Assembly (NCBI GenBank): GCA_014529385.2
Contig: CM043958.1
Location: 119,221,018 to 119,285,017, forward strand
DNA: 64,000 nucleotides
DNA from: Adiantum capillus-veneris
Lineage: Eukaryota; Streptophyta; Polypodiopsida; Polypodiales; Pteridaceae
Direction: 5' to 3'
How positions within the stretch are numbered: position 1 is the first letter of the stretch; each line of letters opens with the position of its first letter. The position numbers and the translations under genes were made by a program. The notes under the pieces were generated by a model that did not search any database, was not told the origin of the DNA, and was given only the letters and a program-made list of their open reading frames with translations. Positions 12,035-25,335 of this stretch are shown here, one piece after another.

Positions 12035-12257
12035 TGAAGAGTGCATGTGCACGGATGCATGTGTGTGTGGTGCACATGCAGTGCGGTGTGTGCGTGCAAG
12101 AAGAGGAGAGGGAGAGAGTAGACGTTGTGTGGATGGATTAGGGCTCAGAATGAGCTACTCCTTATTGTTGTATATATGTACACACAATAAGGTGAGCAGT
12201 GGGCGAGTGCCCATAGCCTAGGTGGTTGGGCAAGACACAGACACCTTTACCCCAACA
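12035..12257 (-). mobile_element. Short LTR of a small retroelement
   Basis: On the minus strand the segment starts TGTTGGGGTAAAGG (from 12257) and ends ..CTCTTCA (at 12035), directly followed by the primer-binding site. These TG..CA ends give a 223-bp LTR. The element must extend to lower coordinates. About 400 bp of internal sequence precede the GT microsatellite and no second LTR was found, so it is partial, or a miniature (TRIM-like) copy that has lost one end. It abuts the Gypsy remnant at 12258 and probably interrupts it. Confidence 0.75.
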
Positions 12258-14960
12258 CTAGTCTCGCTTTCTTTGCCACAGTCTCCACCAGCACTTCCGG
12301 TCCTTCATTGTTGACATCGAAATCTTTTTATCTTCAAAAGCCTCAATGAGTTCATACATTTCCATAGAGCACACTTCGACAACTTGGATTCCATCTTGCA
12401 TGTTAGAATCCATTATAGCCTCAAGCTCAAGCATAGTATCTACATGAGAAACTTGTTCAAAGAAACCTAACATGCATTCACTATCCTCTATGAAACCATT
12501 TTCTTCATGTATTTATGTACAATATTTACATATTATCGTGCAGTTCTTTTCATATCCTCAAGATTTGTAAAGCATACTGACTCATGCTCTGCTAACCCCT
12601 AAAAGCTTGTAGAAAAGGCCTCTTCTTGCTTTGGGTCAGGCGAGAAACTTTTTATTCTTGTACCATTGCAATCCCTCTTTAAAATGGTACATTGGCCAAA
12701 ACCCCTTATCTCCCTGTTGTCTTTGAACTCTTTGTTTGCCTTTGGTAGAGGATACTCACAAAGACTATCGTGGTTCCTCTAATGATTCACACACACAGTC
12801 AAGAACTGCACAACTTTCTTCCCACCTCTGCTCTTTATCTTGGCATAAGCTGAACCATCATCCAAGACCTTTTTTTCCATGTGGACGGCTGTGATGTATG
12901 GCTACCCAAGGATAAGAGCATAGGTAGACATCTCCTACACAAAGAAGTTTCGCTCATTTTTTACATTACCAATGGTCACTTTCACATTTGGACAAGCCCC
13001 ACATAGATCTCTTGATGAGTTATTTGCATTCCAAATCATCCAACCAACTTGCCTTTCATGTAAAGACTCTTGGACATTAGATTGATTTCAAAGCCATGAT
13101 CTATAAATACAACATATAGCTCCTCAAGATCACCCACCTTGACCAAATTTTTCATTGTGGCTCTTGCCCAATGACTTTAATAGAGCAGTGGCTTTTATGG
13201 GACGCTTCATCTTCATCATAATCATCCAAAAATCTAGCATGCATATCTCTTCCAGCAGACTAGTAGCATTCTACTACATTTTCATCACATTCTCTCTCGT
13301 GTACATGTCTCCCTTGTGCCTTCAGTGACTCTCCTTCACCCTGAGATTGTGGAGGAATAGACTCGATGAGAGTTGCCTCTTTATTTTTATGATATCTATA
13401 ATTTCTTCCTTAAATTGATTTTAGCTGTGCCAAGAACTTCACCCAAGGTAAACTCAACTTTTCTATTCAAAATCCTTTCCTCCAATACTTGCTCTAAGTT
13501 TGTGACAGCTTCAATGTCAGACCGTAATACGTACACAGGGCTTTTTGCTTTTGCTTTTGCCTTTCCTTGCTCTTTCTTCTTTTATGTATATGCTTCCTCC
13601 ATAGGAACCTCAGTAGGAGGAGGTACCTGTGGTGAAGCCTCATAAGAAGGTCCTGGATCCTTTCTTCCTCCAACTCTTGTAACCCTCTTTGAAGTAGAGG
13701 GACCTGCATCCCCATTCTCCTGTCTATGATTATCTTCCACAATTGCTTCATTGTTATGGCATTTTGCAAGGTAGGTGCACTGATAAAGAGTCTATAGGAT
13801 CATCCCAACCTATCGCATGGCGTATTTAATCACCAACTTTGTGTAATATCTATTTAATTACCTTCCCTTTTTCTGGCTGACACCATTGCATACAGCCACA
13901 AGCTATTGACCTCCTCAAAAACATCCTGAGTAGGCTTTTACCCTTTCTTTGGAATTATCTCTTTCTTTGTCCCATAGGTAGTAGCCTCCACTACAAACAT
14001 GGCATGATTGGTCACCATAACCTCCACTAAGTTTCACATACCCCCTTTTCCAAAGTTAGTTCCTAATGGCATACTTGTCTCCCATAGATGGATCTTCCCA
14101 TCCTTACAAAACACAAGATCTCTTTTCAATGCATAATTGAAGCTATCACAATCCCATCGGACATGATCTATGTTATCACATCATATGCATATGTGCACAA
14201 ATGCTTCTTTACTTTGGATTTCTATCTAGAACGTTTCCCTTTCTCTTCAAGTCTCGTAAGCTGTAATTTCATTTTTTGCATGCCCTTAACAAGCTCATCA
14301 AGCATACAATTATCACATTTTGGACTCACAACGGTAGACTTTGGTGGAATCTCTGACATGCTAGCAATAGAAGTAGTACACCACAATCGTGTCTCTATGG
14401 TGTTGTCTCTTAGCAAGCAATGAGAGTGCATCCTCAACCTCTTTCTTGGCCTTTAGACCCTATTGTGTATTCCTGTCTTAAAGAAGTATCTCTAACTTTT
14501 CTTAGAGCTCATGACCTACAGTTTGAGGGAACAATTCATTCTTTTCAATATCTAAAGTACTCACTCTGTTTTGGCCAGTTGAGCATAGTGTCACTCAAAC
14601 TCCCTCAACAGTTCAGTGATGAAAATTCCTTCTTTTGGCTTTGCAACACATTCTAAGAAAGTTCTCTTTGTAAGCCTTTCAAAGCCTTCCATAAGGTATT
14701 CCTCATTTAGGGATAAGTTGAATTTTTCCTAGTCTCCTCCATGCTCCTCCCTGATTCCACTTACATGGTCTCTAATCTCAGGGACCACAACAAGCTCAAA
14801 ACTGAAAATCATGTCCATCTCTGGTACCCATTGTAGCTCCATCTCCTTCACATAACCATGAAGATACTCTGTGACATCTTTCCCTTCAAATTGTTCCATT
14901 TTGTTCACAATATCTTAAAGGGCTTTGGTTGTTGACACCTCCCTTCTTTCTAGAGTCTGT
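12258..14960 (-). pseudogene. Decayed Gypsy gag-protease region
   Basis: Read on the minus strand, coding fragments follow the order gag then protease. A gag-like coiled segment lies near 14222-14437 (CDNCMLDELVKGMQ, LEEKGK). A retropepsin-like region follows at about 13112-12700, with VFIDHGFEINLMSKSLY at the active-site position, then residues equivalent to ILG-PYITAV, KVLDDGSAYAKI and VQFLTV near 12800-12900. In known Gypsy proteases the triad is D-T/S-G. Here the middle residue is His, which fits a family with D-H-G. Multiple stops and frameshifts make it a pseudogene. RT and integrase are absent on the low-coordinate side, where the 12035-12257 LTR interrupts it. Confidence 0.6.
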
Positions 14961-15132
14961 TGTTGTTGCATAAACATAGCAAATGATTGAGACCTTTGCA
15001 TTGTACCTTGATCAAAATGCATGCCCTTTTACTCTTGTTTTTCCATAGATTTAATTATTTGTATTCAAACCTTTGAAAACAAGTTTTTGAACCCTCACCC
15101 TAGCTACTTTCGCATTGAGTTCAGCAAAAGCG

Positions 15133-15470
15133 TGTCGAAAAGTGTACGGTCTAGCTCGGAAGGGTGCGAAACCTTTGTCTGTGAGATTTTGTGATGAGAA
15201 TCACACAAAAATTTTGAAAAAGTGTTTATTAAAAATCAGCAACCCTCTTCCTAAAGATGGTTTAAAGTCTAAGACCGTTTGTGGCAAAACGATCACAAAG
15301 CCTCTGTCCTGTTGTGCTTGGAATTTGATTTTGGAAGCTAGTTCACGTTGAAAGGATTGCCAATTCACATACAAATTTACTTTAAAAGAGCAATCAAAAA
15401 CACTAAACTTTCATCCATGAAACCTCAGCTCTTTTACAAGCACAAATCCCATTCAAAACCCAAACCTTTA
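15133..15470 (-). repeat. LTR-like direct repeat, right copy
   Basis: Partner of 10711-11045. On the minus strand it ends ..TTCGACA. It lies upstream of the minus-strand gag region, where a 5' LTR is expected. No standard primer-binding site follows it, so the LTR identity is inferred from position and similarity only. Confidence 0.5.
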
Positions 15471-18054
15471 CCCCCCAATTAAATAAATGACATTATTCCT
15501 TCTCTCATCATCAGGGTTTCAAGGAACTATGAATCTTTTGTAGTTTGAGCCCCATGGTTGCAGCTTAAAGTACCCTTGCAACCCAAAGAGCTCCTATAAA
15601 TGGGCAACTTACTCTAATCCTAGATCCTTTAATTATCAAGTTCAAGTTGTAGGTACTTATAAACTTTTTCCCTTGCCGCACACAATTTCATCATCCACCA
15701 CTTATCAACGTGATATTTTTCATAAGGTGGACCTGCTGCTCATTTGACTAAGTCTCATCCCCTTGAGATAGAGGTGACTGCACTTTGGGGTCGATTTTGT
15801 TGAGCTTGTTGGATCTATTGCCTTGCCCATGACTTTGTCAGTGCCTTTCACTTCTTCCCCATTGTGTGCTCATAGGGTGGAGCTTGTAGAAGAGTTTTTT
15901 GGTTAAGTTAGAAAAATAAGTTAGAACTCATTTTTCATACGTTCAAAATTTGATAGAGTTTTGGTAGGGTAGGATACTCTCGATAAATTTTTGGAGGGAA
16001 GAAATTCTCTCATTAACACACTAATATGAGATTGAAGCCTCAAGCACCTAGGCACCTAGAAGTATTTATGACCAAGGTCAATACGATGCATATGCTCTAT
16101 GAGGTTTTTTCACTTGTAAGAAGCTACAAAGCTTTATCTCCCTTTAATACATGATGGACATCACAATGGAAGTGCTCTAACCACAAATGGTGGACCGCTT
16201 AGTGAGAAAACTACAAAATACCACCAAATTTGATTGAGCTCCCGCTTGCAAAGCACCAAGAACCTCTAAAACCACATAAGTGATCATATAATTTTAGAAC
16301 ATAATTCACTTTGATCTCATCCCTAGGGTATGCTGATGATATTTAACTTCTCATATTTTTCCCCATCACTCCATAGTAGCTCAAATCTTTTCACACTTGT
16401 AGTCATCATCATACAAAGGTGCTTGAGCAAAGGTGTATCATGTTTGTAGATATCTAGTGATGCCCTATATACAAGACCTAAAATCATATTATCTCGCATA
16501 CCTTTTCTTAATTTCCTCTTGTTTTTAGTCCTAATTTAGTATATCTTGACCCTAGGCACTAGCAATAAACTTGCCTTGTAGAGCCTCAATTTGTCTCATG
16601 TCCTATCTACTTTGGGGTCATTCTTAGGAAAAAAATTTGCCTCCCTTTTACCCTTGGCACCAAGTTAATGACACTTGCTACCTCTCTAGAAGATGATTGC
16701 TTATAATTTTGCCCCTGGTGAACTTCCTCCAAACCTCGGCTTAATACTTGAAAAATCTATCTCTATCACCTTGAGCAATCTTCACTTCATCACTTTCCTC
16801 TAAGAATTGGTCCTGCTTGTCATGTTTGATAACTTTATAGTGCTTTTAGTCATATTAGAGGCCTTTTTTTCCCTATAAGAAGGAGGTGTATTCCTAAAAC
16901 CACTAGAAAACAATGCAAATGCATGGTGCATGGGTTGCAGAACACAATGTGTGGCTAACCTTAGGCTTGAAATGTGCAAGAGTATACATGCATGATAAAA
17001 TGGCATGTTGTGCAAAGAGGAGATGTAAAGGCAAAGGTTGTCTATCATTGGTGAGGTTGAACTAATCCTTGAGGCATTCACTATATGTAAAACTACTATA
17101 TCACATGCATTCATGGAGTATCATGAAAATCACTTATCTGTCAACTTTTCCAAAATTATAACCTTTTCCTATTCAATCCGTAATTATTTTTTTTAAATCT
17201 CCCTAGATGATACTCCTTTGTAAATGAATATTTGACAACTTTTGGAGTTGAAAGTATCATTTTGTTGATCCCACATGATAGATAGATGTATTTTTAGGTG
17301 ATCTCCCCAATAACTAATCCTAGCATCACTCCGCCAATCAACATTTGTACTCTTACACTCACAAAAACTCAATACAAGATTATACCAGCCGAGTCCTCTA
17401 GACACACCGAAAGATGGTGAAAGTTGAGTTGTAAGCCCGTGCATAGTAAAGAAGATTTCACAGTTAAATAAAGGTAAAGTGGTGGTATTTTTCAGCATCC
17501 ACACATTTGGTGGTTGTGCTGCCCAACTCTAGTCTATGAGGCAAGCCAATTTTAGGCCTACAAATTAGACTTTAGGGAGTTTCGTAGAGAAGCTACAGCT
17601 TTGGTTCCAAAGAATAGTTGTTGAAGTTAATTATAAGTCCACTAATTTTTAGTATTTGAATGATGTGGATGAAGCCTTTCAATAAAGGGGAAAGAAAATG
17701 CTTCATTGCTTGAAGTAGAGGCTCTTAGAGTACTTCTAGAGACCCACTCGGGTGAATGGAATGAGTAGTGGTTGTTGTATTAGGGAACCTAGATTGGTGC
17801 ATGATGTTTTAAGAGCATTTCTTGAGATGCAAGAGCTAAATTTGGCTAGGATATCATAGTTAATCCCTGATAATAGCTTTATGCTACGATCACTTCCTTG
17901 TGCACCGCACCCAAATTGGGCTAGGGTGGTTTGGTAATTGTGTCTTTGACCTATGCCAATGTTTTTTGTTGGTTTCATGGGAATTTAAAGAACTTGGGAT
18001 TTTCTTGGGAATGGTAGTTTGAGCTTCTTTGGCCTCACTTTAGCATAGCCTTGT
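15471..18054. other. No gene recognised
   Basis: AT-rich non-coding-looking sequence. Short frames on both strands have no recognisable motif. It may be old retroelement debris but I cannot support a family. Confidence 0.4.
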
Positions 18055-18492
18055 CACTAAGTGACACCTATATTTAATGCAGGGAGGGGTAATGGGATCA
18101 ACGGTCGGGGTTGAGGGGCGGGATCTCGAGACGCACTAAACCTGGCCAGCGAGAAAAACGAGGCACGCCGCCAAAAAAGTGAGGCGTAATAAACATGGCT
18201 AGCGGGAAAAACGAGGCACGGTGGGGCGATTTGAACCCGAGACTTGGCCGTTCGAGTTTAGGGTCACATAGGCTAACCACCTCACCCGCGTATGCATTGT
18301 GTACCCACAGCCTTTTGTACAACATTACATTATAAGTTAACACGCATTACCCAGGTTGTCTAGGTTTAGTATATGTCCAGGTTTAGTTTTTGATTTGATT
18401 TTTGCGGTTGCGATCTTTTGGGCTTTCGGACGTGAGCTTCTCCGCCTTTGATCCCATTGCCTCCCCCTCTTAAATATGGGTGTTGCTTAGTG
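18055..18492. mobile_element. CACTA-like foldback element enclosing a tRNA-like sequence
   Basis: The first ~50 bp (starting CACTAAGTGACACC) are about 80% complementary to the last ~50 bp (ending GGTGTTGCTTAGTG), giving a 438-bp inverted-repeat element. Termini beginning CACTA suggest the CACTA superfamily, but the 3-bp flanks (TGT and TTG) are not identical. The interior has two ~55-bp direct repeats (GGAAAAACGAGGCACG-type) and the tRNA-like head listed separately. Confidence 0.5.
18221..18290 (-). other. tRNA-like (pol III promoter-like) segment
   Basis: On the minus strand TGAGGTGGTTAGCCTA (about 18284-18269) resembles box A and CGGGTTCAAATC (about 18239-18228) is a near-perfect box B. 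The spacing is tRNA-like, but the acceptor stems do not pair as in a functional tRNA. It is probably a SINE head or a degenerate tRNA captured in the foldback element. Confidence 0.5.
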
Positions 18493-19482
18493 TTGAAGTT
18501 AGCATAGGGTTGTGATTCATGAATACTTGAGGGTGGACATGTGAGAGGTTTATGATGGTGAGAAGTGGATGCCTTATGATAGTGGATTCTTTTGAAAAGT
18601 TGATATGAAGAAACATAAGAAATAGTATCTACCCCCTATAAAATGGTTGGATTTGTGGCAAGAATCATTGGTTCTTGTTGTTTTGGGAGTGTGATTATGA
18701 GCTATTCTATTGTATTTGCACCTTGTTATTGTCTAGATCAATGTTGCACCTATGAGCACACATTTGGGATCTATTTAAGATAGATAAATAGCCATATTTC
18801 TTAGGCTCGTGAGCTACATAAAATTCAAAATCATTGGAGAAGTCATTATGGCACAAAGTGCTAATTACAATGCCCATGGTAGAGGAGTCAAAAGTGGTGA
18901 AGGTCTAACGGAAGAAGGGTGATGGGGCAATTTGAAGTGGTGAAGGCCCAATGTTCTGTAGCTCTTGTTAGAAATGTTATTCATGTCTGCACCCAAATAG
19001 ACAATATTTGTAAATCTATCATTCCTTGCCTTATAGAGAACTAAAAATGGCAAAGACATGTCATCAAGTTAATGACTTAACTGTAATTCACTTATGGACA
19101 ACAAAGCTTTGCTTTGTAATCTCTTTTGTCAGCCTCAACTTGTGTTTGTTGCTTGATTGGCTCATTGCAATCCTTCTTGTATATATAGTATGAGCTACCC
19201 CGAGCCTAGTCTTGTCAAGTTTTTGGAGATCTTTGAGTTGGTTGGAGAAGGTTTGCTCATTCCAATCAAAGGCCAGTGCTTCAAGTGAGAGCTTGAGGCA
19301 CTATCAATAGGTGTATGTATAGAGGTATATAGAGTACTATGTGTATGAACTAGATGGTAATGGAGAACTTGCTTCACTGTTGATAGGTGTATGTACGGCG
19401 GTATGTAGAGTACTATGTGTATGTAACTGTATCCACCCTACGTGTGAGCACTCATGCTCCTTACATAATCCTTTGGCATGTA

Positions 19483-19517
<35 letters not shown>

Positions 19518-22150
19518 AAAACCAAGCCCCCAAAAATAGTCCTATAATTTTTAAAAATGCCCTCTTTCTTCTAAACTAAGCCATACATTGCTTTTCCTTA
19601 ACTTGGTCAACCCTCATCCCCTAACCATTCATTTTTTTATCAATCTAATTCAACTAGAAGGAATCTTTGCAACTAATCATGCCACACTGGTGTAATTATC
19701 GTGTTGTTTTCGAAAAAGCCATGCTCACAAAAATTATCTTTTCATCATTTTTACGTAAAATGATTATCCTGCACACATTTTGGTGGAGAGATGTTAGGGT
19801 TAGACGTTATTCAAAAGCATGTTGCTTTTCATGAAGTGCCAAAATGAACATTGAAAATTTGAAATTGAACCACTACTTCATTAGGTCGAGTAGAACTAGG
19901 AAACAAGGGGATCTGTAATAATATAATCCAGCTCTACTTTTCGCTAAAGCATTGAAAAGCGCAAAATGCAAGAAAAAGAAAAAATTTCCAAAAATGAACC
20001 AAGTGTTCGCCAAATCTAGTAGATATTCAAAATGGCTTTGCTTTCTACTTCAAAACACTAGAAATTTGTATAGCCACCAAATCTAAACTAAGATAATATG
20101 GCGAAAGGGGTATCCCTTTACACGTGTCGAAAGCTGCGACATGAAGGCTAAACTCAAAAATAGAGAGAAACCTATGTGCACGCGATAAAGAGGGAGAGAA
20201 GAAGAGAGAAAGAGACCGCCGGCCTACTAGTTCATATAACAGTTGATGAAGTTAAAGATTATGTGCACCTAGAAATCCATTTATTTGATTTTTCAAGAAG
20301 CACAACTAAGTACCTATAATGGCTAGAATAAGCATAGGTGGAGTCTTAGTTTGAGAAAGTTTGTCTGAGAATGGAAAAGATAATTGATGTTGACATAAAA
20401 GCTTATAAGGGGAGATTTCTCCCCATAGTTGGGGTCTCAGTTTGAGAAAGTTTGTCTAAGGGATGGAAAAGTTAATCGGTGTTGACATCAAAGCTTGCAA
20501 GGGATGGAAAAGTTAATCGGTGTTGACATCAAAGCTTGCAAGGTGCTTTATCCCTTTCTTGACCTAGAGCCAAAGCCTTATATGGATGGGCACCACATCA
20601 GACCTAGCCTCATAGTCTTAAAAGTTCTTAGGCTACTAGGCTTTTCATTCAATTTCCCACCATCCAAAAAGCTGCATAACTCTCTGAAGTAGAAGGGGAT
20701 GTGATGGTCTCTACCAAGTTCTTGTTTTGGTGGTCCTTTCTCCTTGGATTTGTTTAGGCAATGTGGCTTAGGTTTGTGATATGGCATTCTCCACAATATT
20801 GTGCCTTGCTACCATCCCTACACCCTCCTTATCCTACAAACAATCCCGAACACAATGATTGCCTCCACACTTGAAAAACACACACCTTCTTCGAATGAAG
20901 GTTGTGGTGGTGCTAGTCTCATCGTTTGAGGTCTAGACCTATACTGATAGCTACTTAGTCTCTTGGAAAAAACTTTATTCCTTTTCACAGTGACATCTTA
21001 TTGTCACTAAATCTATACCCTCGCTAATTGTTTCATCTATTAAAATGTCAACAAATATTACAATAGTAGTCTCAAGTAAACGAGGTTCAATTCTTGAGAT
21101 AGAAGTTGGCATTGAGGGGCTCCCCCATGCTAAAGGATCTTTACAATCTTAGATAGTGAGTTGGTCATTATATTTTCATAGATCAATTAGTACTCGTGCC
21201 CTAGGTAGCCAATCTGTGTGCCATGATTACCCATTTTCCTACATATGTCACACCACAGCATTCCATTGGCACCTTGAGTAGCTAGTATTAACACTTAACA
21301 CTTAATTTGTAGCTAGAGAATACCTTTGCGTGCGGGCTTGGCTTTATGGTTGAATTGCCGATCCTTTTCCTCGAGCTCCTTCCTCTTCTCGATGGTCAAT
21401 TATATAGGCAAAGCATAATTATTGTTGGACTCGTGACCTATATGAAAATCATGCAAAGAGAAGTTTACCATTTTTCCTTACAACAACAATGGGAGATACC
21501 CACCCTTGTATGTTCTATCTCAAAAATGAATTCTACCTCTAATAATTTGTCCATTTTCTCTTTAATCTTCTTGAAAAAAGAAGCACTATAGGTGTACAGT
21601 CATTGTTTCCTGGCCTAAACCCCTTCCTTGCATGGAATTGTGTGTTGGCAAATCAATGGATCCACGCACTTGAGGTCTTTGTAAGGCCATGTAAACACAT
21701 CCTTGTTCTTCAAAGTTGAAATCAACAGTTTCTCCTCCTCTCTGAGCTAAGGCTAGTGGCAATCCAAACCACTTTAGGAGTTTTTGCAGGCTTAGCTATG
21801 TGTAGTTTGTGGGATTCCCTCTACTGCCTCCTAGCTCTCTCATAGGCTTTAATAAAAACAATTGCTATGTAGAATGGTACAAACATCTGAAGTGGACTAG
21901 AGCTACAAGATTAGCATCATTTTCCATGAGAACATTCTATGTAAGGTTTCATTTATTTGTTGAGGGATCATGTGGTTAAAATTTCCTGAAGCAATAAATA
22001 CATAGCTTGCAATTCTACAAGAGACACTTGGATATTGCACCATGTATGATGAAACACATAGCTTTAAGACAAGCTAACTTCGAATAAACAGAAATTTATG
22101 TAGTTCTTGACATTTTAGTAAGAAGATGTTACAGCCAAGAAAAACAAGAA
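18285..22150. repeat. Tandem duplication, copy A (3.87 kb)
   Basis: Copy A matches 22151 onwards with a constant offset of about 3866 bp through the first kilobase (for example the identical 64-aa minus frame at 18865-19059 and 22730-22924). The junction AAGAACC|CGCGTATG at 22150 joins the unit's end to its own beginning, so this is head-to-tail. Copy A keeps the intact empty site for the solo LTR of copy B (GGCCATGTAAACACATCC near 21693). A 41-bp direct repeat occurs at 20460-20542. Confidence 0.93.
20800..21600 (-). pseudogene. Gypsy remnants inside copy A
   Basis: On the minus strand a zinc-knuckle-like stretch (FKCGGNHCVRDC) lies near 20850-20890 and another Cys-x2-Cys segment (WCDICRKMGNHGTQ) near 21220-21260. 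Near 21570-21420 a run like MDKLLEVEFIFEIEHT followed by a frameshifted VVVRKNGKL recalls the start of a Gypsy RT. The order of the fragments is not that of an intact element and stops are frequent. The same remnants recur in copy B around 25650-26400. Confidence 0.4.
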
Positions 22151-24180
22151 CCCGCGTATGCATTGTATACCCACAATCTTTTTTACAACATTACATTATA
22201 AGTTAACATGCATTATCCAAGCTGTCTAGATTTAGTACGTGTCTAGGTTTAGTTTTTTATTTGATTTTTGCGGCTGCGATCTGCTCGGCTTTTGCATGTG
22301 AGCTTCTCCGCCTTTGATCCCATTGCCTCCCCTCTTAAATATGGGTGTTACTTAGTGTTGAAGTTAGCATAGGGTTGTGATTCATGAATACTTGAGGGTG
22401 GACATGTGAGAGGTTTATGATGGTGAGAAGTGGATGCCTTATGATAGTGGATTCTTTTGAAAAGTTGATATGAAGAAACATAAGAAATAGTATCTACCCC
22501 CTATAAAATGGTTGGATTTGTGGCAAGAATCATTGGTTCTTGTTGTTTTGGGAGTGTGATTATGAGCTATTCTACTGTATTTGCACCTTGTTATTGTCTA
22601 GATCAATGTTGCACCTACGAGCACACATTTGGGATCTATTTAAGATAGATAAATAGCCATATTTCTTAGGCTCGTGAGCTACATAAAATTCAAAATCATT
22701 GGAGAAGTCATTATGGCACAAAGTGCTAATTACAATGCCCATGGTAGAGGAGTCAAAAGTGGTGAAGGTCTAACGGAAGAAGGGTGATGGGGCAATTTGA
22801 AGTGGTGAAGGCCCAATGTTCTGTAGCTCTTGTTAGAAATGTTATTCATGTCTGCACCCAAATAGACAATATTTGTAAATCTATCATTCCTTGCCTTATA
22901 GAGAACTAAAAATGGCAAAGACATGTCATCAAGTTAATGACTTAACTGTAATTCACTTATGGACAACAAAGCTTTTCTTTGTAATCTCTTTTGTCAGCCT
23001 CAACTTGTGTTTGTTGCTTGATTGGCTCATTGCAATCCTTCTTGTATATATAGTATGAGCTACCCCGAGCCTAGTCTTGTCAAGTTTTTGGAGATCTTTG
23101 AGTTGGTTGGAGAAGGTTTGCTCATTCCAATCAAAGGCCAGTGCTTCAAGTGAGAGCTTGAGGCACTATCAATAGGTGTATGTATAGAGGTATATAGAGT
23201 ACTATGTGTATGAACTAGATGGTAATGGAGAACTTGCTTCACCGTTGATAGGTGTATGTACGGCGGTATGTAGAGTACTATGTGTATGTAACTGTATCCA
23301 CCCTACGTGTGAGCACTCATGCTCCTTACATAATCCTTTGGCATGCAGGAAAGAGAGAGAGAGAGAGAGAGAACAAAACCAAGCCCCCAAAAATAGTCCT
23401 ATAATTTTTAAAAATGCCCTCTTTCTTCTAAAATAAGCCACACATTGCTTTTCCTTTACTTGGTGAACCCTCATCCCCTAGGCCCTAACCATTCATTTTT
23501 TATCAATCTAATTCAACTAAAAGGAATATTTGCAACTAATCGTGCCACCCTGGTGTAATTATGTGTTGTTTTTGAAAAAGCCATGCCAATAAAAAAATTC
23601 TTTTCGTCATTTTTACGAATAAAATGAACATCATGCACACATTTTGGTGGTCAAAAGGAGAGATGTGCCAAAAAGAACATTGAAAATTTGAAATTGAACC
23701 TCGACTTCATTAGGTCGAGTAGAACTAGGAAACAAGGGGATCTCTAATAATACAATTCAGCTCTACTTTTCGCTAAAGCATTGAAAAGCACAAAATGCAA
23801 GAAAAAGAAAAAACTTCCAAAAATGAACCAAGTGTCCGTCAAATCTAGTAGAGATTCAAAATGGCTTTGCTTTCTACTTCAAAACACTAAAAAATTGTAT
23901 AACCACCAAATCTAAGGTAACATAATATGGCGAAAGGGGTAGCCTTTTACACGTGTCAAAATCTGCAACATGAAGGCTAAACTCCAAAAGAGAGAGAAGC
24001 CTTTGTGCACGTGATAAAGAGGGAGAGAAAAAGAGAGAGAGAGAAGCCGCCGAAGGCGGCCGGCCTACTAGTTCATATAAAAGTTGATGGAGTTAAAGAT
24101 TATGTGCACCTAGAAATCCATTTATTTTATTTTTCAAGAAGCACAACTAAGTACCCATAATGGCTAGAATAAGCATTCTC

Positions 24181-24828
24181 TCTTGAACAAGCAGTTTCAT
24201 CTTTTAGAAAAAGTTGGAAGACATAGTCATCTTCTTGTCGTCTCTCAATCCATTTTCTCAACACATTGACCCTTGATGTCCCATGAGCTTTTGGAGATTT
24301 TCATCAGCCAATTGGAGGACCATTCTAGTCTTTTGCAAGGCTTGGTTTTCCCACTTCTCCCTTAGAGTAGTGCTCACCCTTTACCCCTCTCTATCTGGTA
24401 AAGCCATGACTTTATGCTCATTGTATTTGACATGTAGATGTTACCATATACATGTGGTAGTGATGTGTGTGAACACACTAGGACCGCCGGGGCATTTTTT
24501 TCCTCTTTAGGAGGTTTTTTCCCCCGTCCATTGTATATACGCCCATCACTCTAGGGCTATCTATCTTTCCATTGCACACTAAGAAACACACTCTCTATTG
24601 TGTGCCTTGAGCTTCCTTCGTCTTCTCCAAGCTGTGTGCGTTTCTCTGCAGCCCTAATTCCAATAGTAGAATTGCGTTCCCATGAACTTTCTGCCCATTC
24701 TTCAAAAAATATTTTACAACAAATAGGGACATATTTGCATGCTTTGCATCCTTTGTGGCTCTGTGTCCCATGGTTCAGTTCGCAACTGCTGCAAAATTTT
24801 GAGGTTGTTTTTATAAGGGAGATTTCTC
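24181..24828. other. 648-bp segment present only in copy B
   Basis: In copy A the flanks join directly as AATAAGCAT/AGGTGGAG. In copy B they are separated by this segment, whose right edge also reads CCCCAT/AGG. The shared CAT suggests a microhomology-mediated deletion from copy A rather than an insertion into B. No gene is recognised in the segment. Confidence 0.7.
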
Positions 24829-24968
24829 CCCATAGGTGGAGTCTTAGTTTGAGAAAGTTTGTCTAAGAATGGAAAAGATAATTGATGTTGACATCAAAGC
24901 TTATAAGGGAGATTTCTCCCCATAGTTAGGGTCTCAGTTTGAGAAAGTTTGTCTAAGGGATGGAAAAG

Positions 24969-25335
24969 TTTTTTTTTTTTTTTTTGCAAAACTCACAATT
25001 GTGAGTGAATTAAATTGAACATCCCAAAAAATTACAAGGTCTTGTCATGCTCATGTTAAGCCATGACAACATCCAGGGACCATGATGTAAAGGGACCATA
25101 ATTACATCGGCTATCAGGGCAGCCACCCCTACCAACCCGCCCCCTCATCCTTGATACACAAGGTCCATAATCTTGTCATTCTGAGATCTTTTATTTACCG
25201 ATGGCCAAGATTTTCCCCCATCCTAGGCATTCCATCTGCTGACAACAAGGCACAAGTAGTCCTAGACCGATCATCTAAGTGTTGCTTGCGCCTAAGTGTC
25301 CATACTAGCACTTTGCTTTCTTGTATAATTTCTGC
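24969..25335 (-). mobile_element. 5'-truncated LINE insertion with target-site duplication
   Basis: Poly-T at 24969-24986 (a poly-A tail on the minus strand) starts the insert, and the 13-bp duplication AGGGATGGAAAAG flanks it (24956-24968 and 25336-25348). Read on the minus strand, the 5' part (25335 to about 25193) encodes a LINE ORF2-like tail (AEIIQESKVLVWTL.. ending GENLGHR, stop), followed by a ~200-bp 3' UTR. Poly-A, TSD and 5' truncation are the hallmarks of target-primed reverse transcription. Confidence 0.88.

Noticed and set aside
18221-18290. Functional tRNA gene
   Set aside because: Boxes A and B are present but the acceptor and anticodon stems do not pair; it is only tRNA-like.
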